From NCBI GenBank assembly GCA_016720745.1, contig JADKKA010000018.1:248001-312000 (forward strand): a DNA stretch of 64,000 nucleotides, in the 5' to 3' direction. The translations under genes and the position numbers were made by a program. The notes under the pieces were generated by a model that was not told where the DNA came from, did not search any database, and saw only the letters and a list, made by a program, of their open reading frames with translations. Of the stretch, positions 18,318-26,803 are shown in pieces. Origin of the DNA: Chitinophagaceae bacterium (GTDB lineage Bacteria; Bacteroidota; Bacteroidia; Chitinophagales; Chitinophagaceae). Numbering within the stretch: the first letter of the stretch is position 1; the number at the start of each line of letters is the position of its first letter.

Positions 18318-18950
18318 ATGATTGAAGCCATACTTAAAGGACTGGGTTTTGGTTTGTTACTGAGTATCTCGGTAGGCCCTGTGCTTTTTTCCATTATCAA
18401 GCAGAGTTTGAACAACGGCCCGCGGGGCGGCTTTGCATTTATTCTGGGGGTTTCGGCGAGTGATATCTCTCTGGTACTGGTCAGTAATATTTTCACCGAA
18501 CTGTTTAACAGTCTCAAGCAATACAAAACAGAAGTAGGCGTGGTGGGTTGCGTATTTCTGGTTTCAATGGGAATCTACTTTCTCTTTTTTAAGAAAATAA
18601 AAGTAAACGAGCAGGGAGAACAGGTGATTCGTTTCCGGAAAAGAGATACTGCCAAAATTTTTCTCTCGGGTTATTTCATGAACACCCTGAATCCAGCTGT
18701 ATTCATTTTCTGGATCACCACTTCTACCGCCGTAGCAGCTTATACTGTGAATCATAGGATCATTGTATTCACCACCTGTTTATGCTGGATGCTGGGAACC
18801 GATGTGCTGAAAGTATTGCTGGCGGGCAAAATCCGGAACCGGTTAACGCCGCATAATATTCATATCATTAATAAAATAAACGGCCTCTTACTCATTATTT
18901 TTGGGGTCGCCCTGGTCTGGGGATTGATCGTTTATGGAAAAAGACTCTGA
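18318..18950 (+). CDS. LysE-family translocator
   Basis: A 210-residue integral membrane protein with about six hydrophobic segments. The N-terminal ILKGLGFGLLLSISVGPVLF carries the SxGP motif of the LysE/RhtB exporter family. These carriers export amino acids or related small molecules across the inner membrane by exchange with protons. The NTLNPAVFIFW motif near residue 120 is the second family landmark. A charged loop (FFKKIKVNEQGEQVIRFRKRD) separates the two halves. The 3' end overlaps the mtgA start by 17 bases, so the two are co-transcribed. The substrate cannot be deduced. Confidence 0.88.
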   Translation: MIEAILKGLGFGLLLSISVGPVLFSIIKQSLNNGPRGGFAFILGVSASDISLVLVSNIFTELFNSLKQYKTEVGVVGCVFLVSMGIYFLFFKKIKVNEQGEQVIRFRKRDTAKIFLSGYFMNTLNPAVFIFWITTSTAVAAYTVNHRIIVFTTCLCWMLGTDVLKVLLAGKIRNRLTPHNIHIINKINGLLLIIFGVALVWGLIVYGKRL

Positions 18951-19671
18951 AACAAGATCTGAAAAAGTAAAGCAGTTTTTGCGACAGTGCTGGAGATGGA
19001 CCAAAAAGATCTTTCTCTGGATCTTTATTTTCCAGTTCTTTTATATCCTCTTACTCAAATGGGTGAACCCACCTATCACCATTACTCAGCTGGTGAGCTG
19101 GGTCAGCGGTCATGGATTGAAAAGAGACTACGTCAAACGGAGCAATATTTCCCCGCAGGCTGGTCTGGCTGTAATAGCCTCGGAAGATCAGTTGTATCCG
19201 GATCATAAAGGGTTCGACTGGAAGAGTATCAAGAAAGCGATGGCTTATAATGAAAAGAAGCCGGGAAGGATACGTGGGGGTAGCACCATCAGCCAGCAGG
19301 TTGCCAAAAATGTATTTCTATGGCAGGGAAGAAGCTGGATCCGGAAGGGACTGGAAGTCTATTTTACATTTATGATCGAAACGATCTGGGGAAAGAAGAG
19401 AATTCTGGAAGTCTATCTCAATGTGATCGAAATGGGGGATGGTATTTTTGGTATTGAAGCCGCCGCACAGGCCTACTTTAATAAACCGGCCAAAAACCTG
19501 AATAAACAGGAAGCATCCATGATTGCCGCCTGCTTACCCAATCCAAAAAGATATAAAGTAAAACCGGCTTCAGCCTGGTTGCTGCGCCGGTCCAGAGCTA
19601 TTCAATTACAAATGGATTACCTGCATACCGATGCCGATATAATAAAGGTTACAGGACTTGCCCCTCCCTGA
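18934..19671 (+). CDS. mtgA: Monofunctional biosynthetic peptidoglycan transglycosylase
   Basis: A 245-residue GT51 enzyme that polymerises lipid II into glycan strands at the inner membrane. One N-terminal membrane anchor (IFLWIFIFQFFYILLL) follows a short cytosolic tail. Family motif 1 is ASEDQLYPDHKGFDW with catalytic E84. Motif 2 is GGSTISQQVAKNVFL, and motif 3 with the second glutamate is EVYLNVIEMGDGIFGIE. No transpeptidase domain follows, so it is the monofunctional type rather than a class A PBP. The start overlaps the LysE gene by 17 bases and the end overlaps the convergent NadR-like gene by 23 bases, with no terminator between them. Confidence 0.94.
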   Translation: MEKDSETRSEKVKQFLRQCWRWTKKIFLWIFIFQFFYILLLKWVNPPITITQLVSWVSGHGLKRDYVKRSNISPQAGLAVIASEDQLYPDHKGFDWKSIKKAMAYNEKKPGRIRGGSTISQQVAKNVFLWQGRSWIRKGLEVYFTFMIETIWGKKRILEVYLNVIEMGDGIFGIEAAAQAYFNKPAKNLNKQEASMIAACLPNPKRYKVKPASAWLLRRSRAIQLQMDYLHTDADIIKVTGLAPP

Positions 19672-20224
19672 TCAGTTTGTCAACCGCTGTAACAGCCGTA
19701 GCAAAACGCTGATCAGCATCACCCCGGATATCCACCCAGGGAACCGGCTGGTTCACCATGATATCCTTGTAAATACGATAGAGTTTTTTGCGGGTTTCCA
19801 GATCGGGATATTCCCGGAGTTCATCCTTTACCCAGGGCAGATCGATATTGCAAAGCAGGTACAGATCATATTTTCTGCGAACGATCTCATCCAGTATATA
19901 GCGATGACATTTGCCAAATACAAACTCACTCCAGACCTTGGCCACATACATATCGGTATCTATAAAAAGCGGTAGATGTCCGCCGCTTTCCAGCAGGGGC
20001 AGGCTATTGGTTTCCAGTTTGTCAAAATATTCGTCTTCCAGCGCCAGTTGCCCCCTGGCAATGGTGAGCAGGTCATCATATTCATAGCTGGTGCCGTTAC
20101 TGAGTAAAAATTCCCGGGCATATTCAGGACACCAGCTGCTTTCATAATGCCGTGCCAGCTGTTCGCAGAGGGTGCTTTTACCCGTGCTTTCCGGGCCAAT
20201 CACAACAATTTTCCTGATAGACAA
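19649..20224 (-). CDS. NadR-like nicotinamide-riboside kinase, AAA-family ATPase
   Basis: About 191 residues resembling the C-terminal kinase domain of NadR. The Walker A motif GPESTGKST is near the N terminus, followed by CPEYAREFL, FIDTDMYVAKVW and WVDIRGDADQRF. NadR kinase phosphorylates nicotinamide riboside to NMN for NAD salvage. Neither the NadR regulatory helix-turn-helix nor the NMN adenylyltransferase domain is present. No in-frame ATG lies before the P-loop. I use TTG 20224 because TATTTTTG, with a CTTG box exactly 19 bases upstream of it, sits at 20243-20250; the longer frame from TTG 20272 would start upstream of that promoter. The PnuC-type transporter gene is 4 kb away on the same strand. 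Confidence 0.78.
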   Translation of the reverse strand: MSIRKIVVIGPESTGKSTLCEQLARHYESSWCPEYAREFLLSNGTSYEYDDLLTIARGQLALEDEYFDKLETNSLPLLESGGHLPLFIDTDMYVAKVWSEFVFGKCHRYILDEIVRRKYDLYLLCNIDLPWVKDELREYPDLETRKKLYRIYKDIMVNQPVPWVDIRGDADQRFATAVTAVDKLIREGQVL

Positions 20225-20242
20225 TAGGTGGCGTTTACCATT

Positions 20243-20250
20243 CAAAAATA
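20243..20250 (-). promoter_or_regulatory. TATTTTTG promoter element for the NadR-like gene
   Basis: The minus strand reads TATTTTTG, matching TAnnTTTG, with CTTG 19 bases upstream as a near match to the minus-33 TTTG box. It lies 18 bases before the proposed TTG start. The best two-part promoter match I found in the window. Confidence 0.55.
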
Positions 20251-20299
20251 ACGGCTGCAGCCCAAACCCCAAGTTTTACGGCAACAAAATGAATTGAGT

Positions 20300-20307
20300 T
20301 ACTTTTA
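20300..20307 (+). promoter_or_regulatory. TACTTTTA promoter-like element before the GT9 gene
   Basis: TACTTTTA lies 21 bases before the ATG at 20329, inside the 12-mer AGTTACTTTTAC also found before the amidase gene. It is divergent from the NadR-like promoter 50 bases away. Confidence 0.4.
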
Positions 20308-20328
20308 CGCCGTTTTTAAACAAGCGGT

Positions 20329-21549
20329 ATGACAGTAAATACGATGCGGATCATTGACAGGTGGGTGGGTATTCCGCTCTGTTTTCTTATTAGTCCATTT
20401 TGCTGGTTGGCTGACCTGTTACGGGGTGCCCGTAAAAAGAACCCCGATACCAGCAGGACCCTTTTTGTTGAACTATCTGAAATGGGGAGCGCCATCATTG
20501 CCGACCCGGCGATGCGAAAACTCCGGTTAGAAGCAGGTGCTGATCTCTATTTTGTGATCTTCAAAAAGAATTATAAGAGCCTTGATATTTTGAAAACCAT
20601 ACCGGAAGACCATGTTTTCAAAATGAATGCCGACCATTTTTTTGGCCTGATTGGCGACGTTTTTCGTTTTCTGGTCTGGTGCCGTAAAAAGAAAATTTCA
20701 ACAGTGATTGATCTGGAATTATTCTCCCGCTTTACGGCATTACTTGGTTTTTTCAGTGGTGCCCGCTCCCGGATTGGCTTTACCAGTTTGCATGATGAAG
20801 GACTGTACCGTGGTAACCTCGTTAACAAGACGGTTCGTTACAATCCGCATGTCCATGTGGCCATCAATTTTATTTCCCTGGTGAACCGCGCCATGGGATT
20901 GTATTCAAACGCCTATGCTACGGTTGCCGTGCCGGCAGAAGAGCTGCAACTGGCGAAAGCAGAAATTCCCGCTGTGGCGACGGAGCAGGTAAAGACTAAA
21001 ATCAGGCAGCTCTACCCGAACTGGAATAATGAAGCAGTATTGTTGCTGAATGTGAATGCTTCCGATATGCTCCCGCAACGTCGCTGGCCACCCGAAAATT
21101 TTGGCGTGGTTGGTAAACAGCTCCTGAACCAGTTTCCTAATATCATCATCATTATGACCGGTTCGCCGGCCGAAAAGGAATATGTACAAGCTGTTACCGA
21201 TATGATTGGCGATCCGCGTTGTATCAACTCTTCCGGCTTTTTCAGCTTTGATGAACTGGTTCCATTATATGATCTCAGCACCTGCATGCTCACCAATGAC
21301 TCAGGACCTGCCCACTTTGCTGCGGTAACCAACCTGAAAGTTTTTGTACTCTTTGGGCCTGAAACGCCCCATTTGTATTTACCACTGGGAGGAAACGCTG
21401 AACCATTTTATCTCGGATTGCCCTGCTCCCCCTGCGTGAGTGCCGCCAATCACCGCAAAACAAGCTGTACTGAAAGACCCTGTATCACAGGCATTCATCC
21501 GGCACTGGTACTGAACCGGCTCAATATTTATTTATCAGAAAGGAAATAA
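20329..21549 (+). CDS. Glycosyltransferase family 9 (heptosyltransferase-like)
   Basis: A 406-residue protein of the GT-B ADP-heptose:LPS heptosyltransferase family. The C-terminal half has the family signatures: LLNVNASDMLPQRRWPPENF, IIIMTGSPAEKEYV, LTNDSGPAHFAAV and VLFGPETPHLYLPLG. The last of these is followed by a cysteine-rich region (LPCSPCVSAANHRKTSCTERPC) typical of the family. An N-terminal hydrophobic stretch (IPLCFLISPFCWLADLL) may attach it to the inner membrane. The likely role is sugar transfer during lipopolysaccharide core or other envelope glycan synthesis; donor and acceptor are unknown. MTVNTMRII offers a second ATG five codons in. It is convergent with a GT39 gene four bases away. 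Confidence 0.88.
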   Translation: MTVNTMRIIDRWVGIPLCFLISPFCWLADLLRGARKKNPDTSRTLFVELSEMGSAIIADPAMRKLRLEAGADLYFVIFKKNYKSLDILKTIPEDHVFKMNADHFFGLIGDVFRFLVWCRKKKISTVIDLELFSRFTALLGFFSGARSRIGFTSLHDEGLYRGNLVNKTVRYNPHVHVAINFISLVNRAMGLYSNAYATVAVPAEELQLAKAEIPAVATEQVKTKIRQLYPNWNNEAVLLLNVNASDMLPQRRWPPENFGVVGKQLLNQFPNIIIIMTGSPAEKEYVQAVTDMIGDPRCINSSGFFSFDELVPLYDLSTCMLTNDSGPAHFAAVTNLKVFVLFGPETPHLYLPLGGNAEPFYLGLPCSPCVSAANHRKTSCTERPCITGIHPALVLNRLNIYLSERK

Positions 21550-21553
21550 AAAT

Positions 21554-23221
21554 TCAAAGCAGCCTGATCAGGTAATGCTGTTTGAGTTCTTTATGTCTTG
21601 TTTTAGGATTGATGAATTTAAGGCTCAGCATGGTGACATGAAACTCGTCAAATGATTTTAATTTCTCGAAGGCCACTCCGGCTTTTTCGAGTTCTCCCAC
21701 TTCATCAGCCGTTACAAATAAAATCCTTGCTTTGGAAAATTTTTGAAGGCGGATATCGTCCACGCTGCTGCGATAAGTAGGCTGATGCAGGTAAAACTCA
21801 CCGGAAGGAAAATAAATACCCAAACGGCCCAGGGCTTCAGTTGGGTATTGCTTATTCATATAAGTGGCGGCCAGATTGCCGGACTGATAACGTAATAAAT
21901 CCGGATAAAAACAAAGGTTCAGGAAAACAGCAACGAATAGTACGGCAATACCGGAGCGTAAATAAGGATACCATTGCTTATCCACTACTGAAAATTTCGG
22001 CAGAAATAACAACAAGGTTAAAAGAAGTAAACCGGTAACAATAAAAACAATTGAAAGAGCGGGACGGTAAAAAAATAGAAGCCCGCCAACAAGGATCAGC
22101 AGCAGGACGACCAATCCGTTCTGAATATTACCAAAAACAGTTTGTCCGCGATTGACCTGCTGATCAATCAGTACGGCACTGAGTATGGCCAGCATCGGAA
22201 AAATGATATTGGTATAATGTGGTAACTGAAATCCGGAAAAAGAAAATACCAGCAGGGTCAGCAGGCAACTGCAAAGGGTGAACCATTCGGTAAAAGGGGC
22301 ACTTACTTTTTTAATACCCTGACGAATCCTGCTATACAAAGCGGCATACATGATCAGCGACCAGGGCAGGAAGGCCCATAAAAGCGTATGCAGGAAAAAT
22401 AATTTATCACCTTTTCCTTTAATGGGTCCGGTATTAAAGAAACGGCCAAACTGGCTATCCCATAAAAAGAAACGGATACCCGATACCTGCTGACTTCCCA
22501 GGACTGTTTTTTCAGGATGGGTATCAAATTGTTTCCAGAGGCAATATAATTCCGGACTGATAAAAAGAATTACTAATAACAGGGCGAGGATCCACTTCCA
22601 ATGAAAGAGCTGCTTCCAGTTTTGCTGCAGGATCAGCTGACCAGCTACTGCAGCGCCAATGGGTATTAATGTGAAAATTCCCTTGGTCATTACCGCCAAG
22701 CCGGCAAAAAAACAGGCCGCTACCAATTGCCAACCCCATTTTCCATTGAGGGTATTGGAAAAATGGTAAATAGATGCAATGAGTAGCCCGGTTAAAAAAG
22801 GTTCAGCCCTTACATCATTATTGGAAATGATGATATGCATGGCGGTGAGCAGGATGAATACCGACCATAAGGCAATGGTCTTATTATAAAACTTTAGGGC
22901 AAACCGATAAGTATAAAAAGCGCCCATCAATACAAAGAGGATTCCGGGTAATTTATACACCCAGTCCTGATAACCGAAAAGTTTAAAAAAAACAGCCGTG
23001 ATCCAGAAAGGGAAATGGGGTTTATCCAGCCAGTCGGTTTCCTGGAAATACAGGTTTACATAATCATTGTTCACGGCCATGGTCTTGCTGATGGAAGCAT
23101 AAACGCCGGCATCCGGATCCATCAGTGGAATAAATAGTCCGCTGAAACAAAGCAGGATGGCCAGGCCATTAAGGAAGTACAGGACGCGGTGAAGCGGATA
23201 TTGGCCGTTGTCTTGGAGCAT
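21554..23221 (-). CDS. GT39 family membrane glycosyltransferase (ArnT/PMT-like)
   Basis: A 555-residue polytopic membrane protein with about twelve hydrophobic segments. The first periplasmic loop contains PLMDPDAGVYASISKTM and TDWLDKPHFPFWI, the acidic-residue and D/EKP landmarks of the GT39/ArnT superfamily. These enzymes use polyprenyl-phosphate sugars as donors and modify lipid A or proteins on the periplasmic face. A soluble C-terminal part begins near residue 430. I start at ATG 23221; the frame upstream has only a TTG. It is divergent from the ECF sigma gene and convergent with GT9. The acceptor is unknown. Confidence 0.88.
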   Translation of the reverse strand: MLQDNGQYPLHRVLYFLNGLAILLCFSGLFIPLMDPDAGVYASISKTMAVNNDYVNLYFQETDWLDKPHFPFWITAVFFKLFGYQDWVYKLPGILFVLMGAFYTYRFALKFYNKTIALWSVFILLTAMHIIISNNDVRAEPFLTGLLIASIYHFSNTLNGKWGWQLVAACFFAGLAVMTKGIFTLIPIGAAVAGQLILQQNWKQLFHWKWILALLLVILFISPELYCLWKQFDTHPEKTVLGSQQVSGIRFFLWDSQFGRFFNTGPIKGKGDKLFFLHTLLWAFLPWSLIMYAALYSRIRQGIKKVSAPFTEWFTLCSCLLTLLVFSFSGFQLPHYTNIIFPMLAILSAVLIDQQVNRGQTVFGNIQNGLVVLLLILVGGLLFFYRPALSIVFIVTGLLLLTLLLFLPKFSVVDKQWYPYLRSGIAVLFVAVFLNLCFYPDLLRYQSGNLAATYMNKQYPTEALGRLGIYFPSGEFYLHQPTYRSSVDDIRLQKFSKARILFVTADEVGELEKAGVAFEKLKSFDEFHVTMLSLKFINPKTRHKELKQHYLIRLL

Positions 23222-23369
23222 GGCCAAAATTACGGCTGCTGCAGTGGCGGATAAAAAATTAATGTTAACCGGTCAGGGGGCACCGTTTGCCGATAATGGC
23301 TCTTTTTTCGGTGAAAAAAGAACGCACTTTAAAGTAAAATTCAGGAAGCCGCGACTTCTTTTCAAAGCA

Positions 23370-23930
23370 ATGGCAATGAACACTACGATGATACAAGAGC
23401 AATCGATCAGCACCGTGATAACGGGTTACAGTGAAAAGCTATATGCTTTTATCCGAAGCCGTGTGCCGGGAGAGGATGATGCTAAAGATGTATTACAGGA
23501 AGTATGGTACCAGTTGAGTCATCAAAGCAACCTGAATGATATTGCGCATATGAGCGGATGGTTGTACCGGGTTACCAGAAATAAAATTGCTGACCTGTAC
23601 CGGAAATCGAAAACGGGTCCCAGAGAAATTCCTTTAAACCAGGAGGGCGAAGAGATAGCTAATACGAACATGCAGGAGCCAGCTCTTTTTGATTTGGCAA
23701 CCGGTGAGTTAAAAGAAATGTTTTATGAAAAAATGATGGAAGTCCTGGAAGAATTGCCGGCTGCACAGCGGGAGGTATTTATCCGAAATGAAATAGAAGA
23801 CCAAACCCTTCAGCAAATAGCGGATGATACCGGCTGGTCCATTAAAACGATTATTTCAAGAAAAAGATATGCGGTACAGTTTTTAAGAAAAAGACTGATG
23901 CCATACTACGCAGCGTTTTTACAACATTAA
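23370..23930 (+). CDS. ECF sigma factor (sigma-70 family)
   Basis: About 186 residues with region 2 (EDDAKDVLQEVWYQLSHQ and MSGWLYRVTRNKIADLYRK) and region 4 (LEELPAAQREVFIRNEIE, then DTGWSIKTIISRKRYAV as the recognition helix). It should direct RNA polymerase to a small regulon. The frame extends upstream to TTG 23208, but that part overlaps the start of the divergent GT39 gene and has no sigma-like sequence, so I start at ATG 23370; ATG 23376 is equally possible. A small membrane protein follows 10 bases later and is probably co-transcribed. No classical FecR-type anti-sigma gene is present. Confidence 0.88.
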   Translation: MAMNTTMIQEQSISTVITGYSEKLYAFIRSRVPGEDDAKDVLQEVWYQLSHQSNLNDIAHMSGWLYRVTRNKIADLYRKSKTGPREIPLNQEGEEIANTNMQEPALFDLATGELKEMFYEKMMEVLEELPAAQREVFIRNEIEDQTLQQIADDTGWSIKTIISRKRYAVQFLRKRLMPYYAAFLQH

Positions 23931-23940
23931 AATAAACACA

Positions 23941-24288
23941 ATGAAAAAGATGATCAGAAAAAGACCGTATTTGATTCCTTTATTTCTTTTACTGGGTGCC
24001 GGTGCCTTTGCCCTCTTTGGCTGGGTGCTGATGACACTCTGGAACCTGGCCCTGGTTCCGGCCGTAGGCGCTAACCTGATTAGTTTCTGGCAGGCCCTTG
24101 GTATCCTGGTACTAAGTCGTTTATTGCTGGGTGGAATGGGTGGCCGCAGAAAATGGGGGCACCGGATGGCCATGCGGGAGAAATGGATGAATATGTCCGC
24201 AGAAGAAAAGGAAAAATTCAGGGAGCAATGCCGTAACCGCTGGGGACATCGCTTTGCGGGAGCCAGTCCGCAGGAAACACAGGGTTGA
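23941..24288 (+). CDS. Small membrane protein of unknown function, linked to the ECF sigma gene
   Basis: I do not recognise a named family. The 115-residue product has two hydrophobic stretches (IPLFLLLGAGAFALFGWVLM and LISFWQALGILVLSRLLLGG), then a very basic, arginine- and tryptophan-rich tail (GRRKWGHRMAMREKWMNM, FREQCRNRWGHRFAG). The start lies 10 bases after the sigma gene and the stop is followed at once by a terminator, so the two form one unit. Control of the sigma factor from the membrane is possible, but nothing in the sequence shows it. Confidence 0.75.
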   Translation: MKKMIRKRPYLIPLFLLLGAGAFALFGWVLMTLWNLALVPAVGANLISFWQALGILVLSRLLLGGMGGRRKWGHRMAMREKWMNMSAEEKEKFREQCRNRWGHRFAGASPQETQG

Positions 24289-24292
24289 ACAA

Positions 24293-24328
24293 AAGCAGAT
24301 CGGCTTATCGCCGGTCTGCTTCTTTTTT
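24293..24328 (+). terminator. Terminator after the sigma-membrane protein unit
   Basis: A 12-base stem (AAGCAGATCGGC with GCCGGTCTGCTT, one wobble pair) and a five-base loop are followed by C and six T. It overlaps the last codons of the convergent pnuC gene. Confidence 0.75.
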
Positions 24329-24925
24329 CCATGCTACATAACCCCACCAGGCCAGGGCCAGGAAGAGGATATACATCAGGGTGAAGAGATAAAAATGTTT
24401 ATAGAAATTCAGCGGGATGGCTACGATATTGCTGAAAATCCAGGCGATCCAGTTTTCCACTTTTCTTTTCGCCATCCACCACATGGCGGTAATGGCAGAA
24501 GAGGATACCATTGAATCCAATACAGGTGTATTGCTATCGGTAAAACGATCCAGTACCACCCAGATCAGTGCCCAGAAAAAAATAAAGAAACCGATACCGG
24601 TCCATAATTGCGATTTGCTGCACCAGCTGATGGGATAGGCATACTGACCGGCGTCTTTTTTCTGCACCCAGTTGTACCAGCCATATACACTCATGGCGAA
24701 ATAATAAATATTCAGTGCGCCATCTGCATACAAAGGCGGGGTTGAATCAAAAAAATAGAGATAGGCGGCGATCAGTACCCCGATGATACCGGTTGGATAA
24801 ACCAGTACATTATTCTTGCGGGCATACCAAACGCTGGCAATCTGGGTAACAGTGCTGATCCATTCCAGCGGACGGGTATGGATGATATTACTTTTGAGTT
24901 CTCTCCAGATTTCGAGTAGTGACAA
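24305..24925 (-). CDS. pnuC: PnuC-type nicotinamide riboside transporter
   Basis: A 206-residue membrane protein with six to seven hydrophobic segments. The sequence WISTVTQIASVWYARKNNVL near the N terminus and the YFFDSTPPLYADGALNIYY, YGWYNWVQ and WAWWGYVAWKK-like parts match PnuC vitamin transporters, which move nicotinamide riboside (or thiamine or riboflavin in relatives) by facilitated diffusion with metabolic trapping by a kinase. The NadR-like kinase gene 4 kb away suggests nicotinamide riboside. No ATG is available at the N terminus; TTG 24925 gives the full first segment. The 3' end lies inside the terminator of the convergent sigma unit. Confidence 0.87.
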   Translation of the reverse strand: MSLLEIWRELKSNIIHTRPLEWISTVTQIASVWYARKNNVLVYPTGIIGVLIAAYLYFFDSTPPLYADGALNIYYFAMSVYGWYNWVQKKDAGQYAYPISWCSKSQLWTGIGFFIFFWALIWVVLDRFTDSNTPVLDSMVSSSAITAMWWMAKRKVENWIAWIFSNIVAIPLNFYKHFYLFTLMYILFLALAWWGYVAWKKEADRR

Positions 24926-24947
24926 CAGCTTAATTTAATGTAAACAT

Positions 24948-24974
24948 AAAAAAATCCCGCCAGCTGGCGGGATT
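24948..24974 (-). terminator. Terminator after the methyltransferase gene
   Basis: AATCCCGCCAG followed by CTGGCGGGATT is a perfect 22-base palindrome; on the minus strand a run of seven T follows. It lies between the methyltransferase stop at 24996 and the pnuC start. Confidence 0.85.
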
Positions 24975-24995
24975 CGTACTAGCAAAAGCACTACT

Positions 24996-25778
24996 TTATT
25001 TTCTCGCAATGAAAAGAAGAAAACTGTTTTCAAGATGATAAAGATCATTGCCAAGATGATAAGGCATCATGGCATCTGCCACCACCTGTCTCACTTCTAA
25101 TGCACTTGCTTTATTGAGTGCTGCAGCGGCTGGTCCGGTACCCATAAAACTCTTTACACTATTTTCAAGTGAATAGTAGAGGAATGGGCAACTGACCCTA
25201 GCCTGATAAATCAACTGCAGGTTGGTTGTTTTCAGAATGGATTCAATCTTTCCATCTTCAGATAAAGCAAAAGGGCCTGGTGTACCCGCAGGTGGTGGTG
25301 GCAGGAATGTACTGATGGCTTTTAAAATATTGGTAGCATCGCTGAACTCCGGTTTGTCCCATATACCAATTACCAGATAACCTCCGGGTTTCAGAACTCT
25401 TTTTGCCTCTTTAAGAGCGGCGGTAAAATCACCGGCATACTGAAAAGAATTAAAACCGGTTACCACATCAAAACTTTCCGCGGCAAAAGGAAGCGCTTCG
25501 AGGTCCTCTTCCAGGAAATTAACACCCGGGTTTCTTTGCCTTGCCAGCTCCAGTAATCCCGGTGCTGCATCAATCCCCATCACCTGCGCGCCATTTTGAA
25601 TGGCCATGGATGAAAAAAGTCCGGATCCACAACCGGCATCCAGTAATAAAGCTCCTGGCTGGAGGTCAAGGTGCTTCAGTGTTTTTTTGTAAAGCGGCAG
25701 AAAAAAAGGCTCAAAATAAACGGACCAGTATTCCGGTGCCACACTCCACAAGCGGCCCTGCATTTCTTTTGTACTCAT
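24996..25778 (-). CDS. Class I SAM-dependent methyltransferase
   Basis: A 260-residue Methyltransf_11-type enzyme. Motif I is LLLDAGCGSGLFSSMAIQNG, the acidic residue of the second strand is in VMGIDAAPGLLE, and VVTGFNSFQYAG with AKRVLKPGGYLVIGIWDKPE forms the post-motif region. The N-terminal RLWSVAPEYWSVYFEPFFLP is probably substrate-related. The family acts on small molecules such as quinone precursors, but no ubiquinone or menaquinone genes are nearby, so the substrate is open. A strong terminator follows, and the AraC-type regulator upstream is separated by about 95 bases. Confidence 0.85.
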   Translation of the reverse strand: MSTKEMQGRLWSVAPEYWSVYFEPFFLPLYKKTLKHLDLQPGALLLDAGCGSGLFSSMAIQNGAQVMGIDAAPGLLELARQRNPGVNFLEEDLEALPFAAESFDVVTGFNSFQYAGDFTAALKEAKRVLKPGGYLVIGIWDKPEFSDATNILKAISTFLPPPPAGTPGPFALSEDGKIESILKTTNLQLIYQARVSCPFLYYSLENSVKSFMGTGPAAAALNKASALEVRQVVADAMMPYHLGNDLYHLENSFLLFIARK

Positions 25779-25873
25779 ACGATAATGTTTAAAGGTTAAT
25801 GAATGAATGACAAAACTAGCAGGGCCCGGCGACGGGTCTGTTACTGTAAAGGCCAGAAATTGTACTGAAAAGT

Positions 25874-26737
25874 TCAGGCTTTCTCCGCCTGTTTTACGGT
25901 AGCCGGAGAAATACCAAACCGGGTTTTAAAAGCCCGGCTGAAATGAGATTGATTTTCAAACCCGCTTTCAAAAGCCGCTTCCCCTACGGTTTTACCTTGA
26001 TGTGAAAGCAGGTGCATGGCATGATTCAATCTTTTTTCGGTCAGCCATTTACCTGGCGTATTGCTGAATTGCTTTTGAAAGTCACGTTTGAATGCGGAGA
26101 GACTGCGATTACTTAGTCGGGCAAATTCATCCAGTTTAAGGTTAAAGCAAAAATTCTCTTCCATTATTTTCTGCAGGGAAACAGCAGCTGGTGCCTTCAA
26201 CAGTGAACAGAAATAGGTTAGTATTTCAGCATTCACCGGAGTATCTGCTATATGCAGTATGAGTTCTCTGAATTTGAGTTCAAGAATAGCCTGGTCCGGT
26301 TGTCGGCCCGCTTCAAAATGAGGCATCATGGATTGGAAGAAAATACTGACGGAAGGCGTTACATCCACCGGCATAACCGGATGAAAACTCTGGCCAGGCG
26401 GTCGGATCGGCGTGGATTTTGAAGCCAGCACTTTGCAGATAAAATCATCCGGAATAAAAAAGATAATCAAACAGAAGGTTACATCCAGAAATTGCTCAAC
26501 AATACAAGCTCCCTTTCTTACAAAAACACAATTTCCTTTTGTCAAATCATAGGAGCCGTCTGCTGTGTGCCAGATTTTGCGGCCTTCCATGACGTATACA
26601 ATATAATTGTGGTGGCTCCAGACATCTACCATTTTTTCTTCCAGCGGGCAGTTATAGACAGATATCAGCGATTCGCCGCAGGACAGCTGCCGGTACTTGC
26701 CGGGATTGCTTTGTATGGTTCCATAAAGATTAAACAT
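25874..26737 (-). CDS. AraC-family transcriptional regulator
   Basis: About 287 residues. The C-terminal 100 residues form the two AraC helix-turn-helix motifs (LKLDEFARLSNRSLSAFKRD and TVGEAAFESGFENQSHFSRA, then FKTRFGISPATVK). The N-terminal part looks like a cupin-type sensing domain (SHHNYIVYVMEGRKIWHTAD). I start at ATG 26737 because the upstream extension has only TTG and a TACTTTTG promoter element lies 17 bases before this ATG. It could control the methyltransferase gene downstream. Confidence 0.88.
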   Translation of the reverse strand: MFNLYGTIQSNPGKYRQLSCGESLISVYNCPLEEKMVDVWSHHNYIVYVMEGRKIWHTADGSYDLTKGNCVFVRKGACIVEQFLDVTFCLIIFFIPDDFICKVLASKSTPIRPPGQSFHPVMPVDVTPSVSIFFQSMMPHFEAGRQPDQAILELKFRELILHIADTPVNAEILTYFCSLLKAPAAVSLQKIMEENFCFNLKLDEFARLSNRSLSAFKRDFQKQFSNTPGKWLTEKRLNHAMHLLSHQGKTVGEAAFESGFENQSHFSRAFKTRFGISPATVKQAEKA

Positions 26738-26754
26738 GGACCGAATCGCAAATA

Positions 26755-26762
26755 CAAAAGTA
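26755..26762 (-). promoter_or_regulatory. TACTTTTG promoter element before the AraC-type gene
   Basis: The minus strand reads TACTTTTG, matching TAnnTTTG, 17 bases before the ATG at 26737. It supports the shorter start chosen for the regulator. Confidence 0.5.
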
Positions 26763-26803
26763 GAAATTCCGGAATAATATATCAGCAAGGCTTCTTAAAC
26801 CGA

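Noticed and set aside
23208..23369. N-terminal extension of the sigma factor from TTG 23208
   Set aside because: It overlaps the start of the divergent GT39 gene and has no sigma-like residues, so the ATG at 23370 is preferred.
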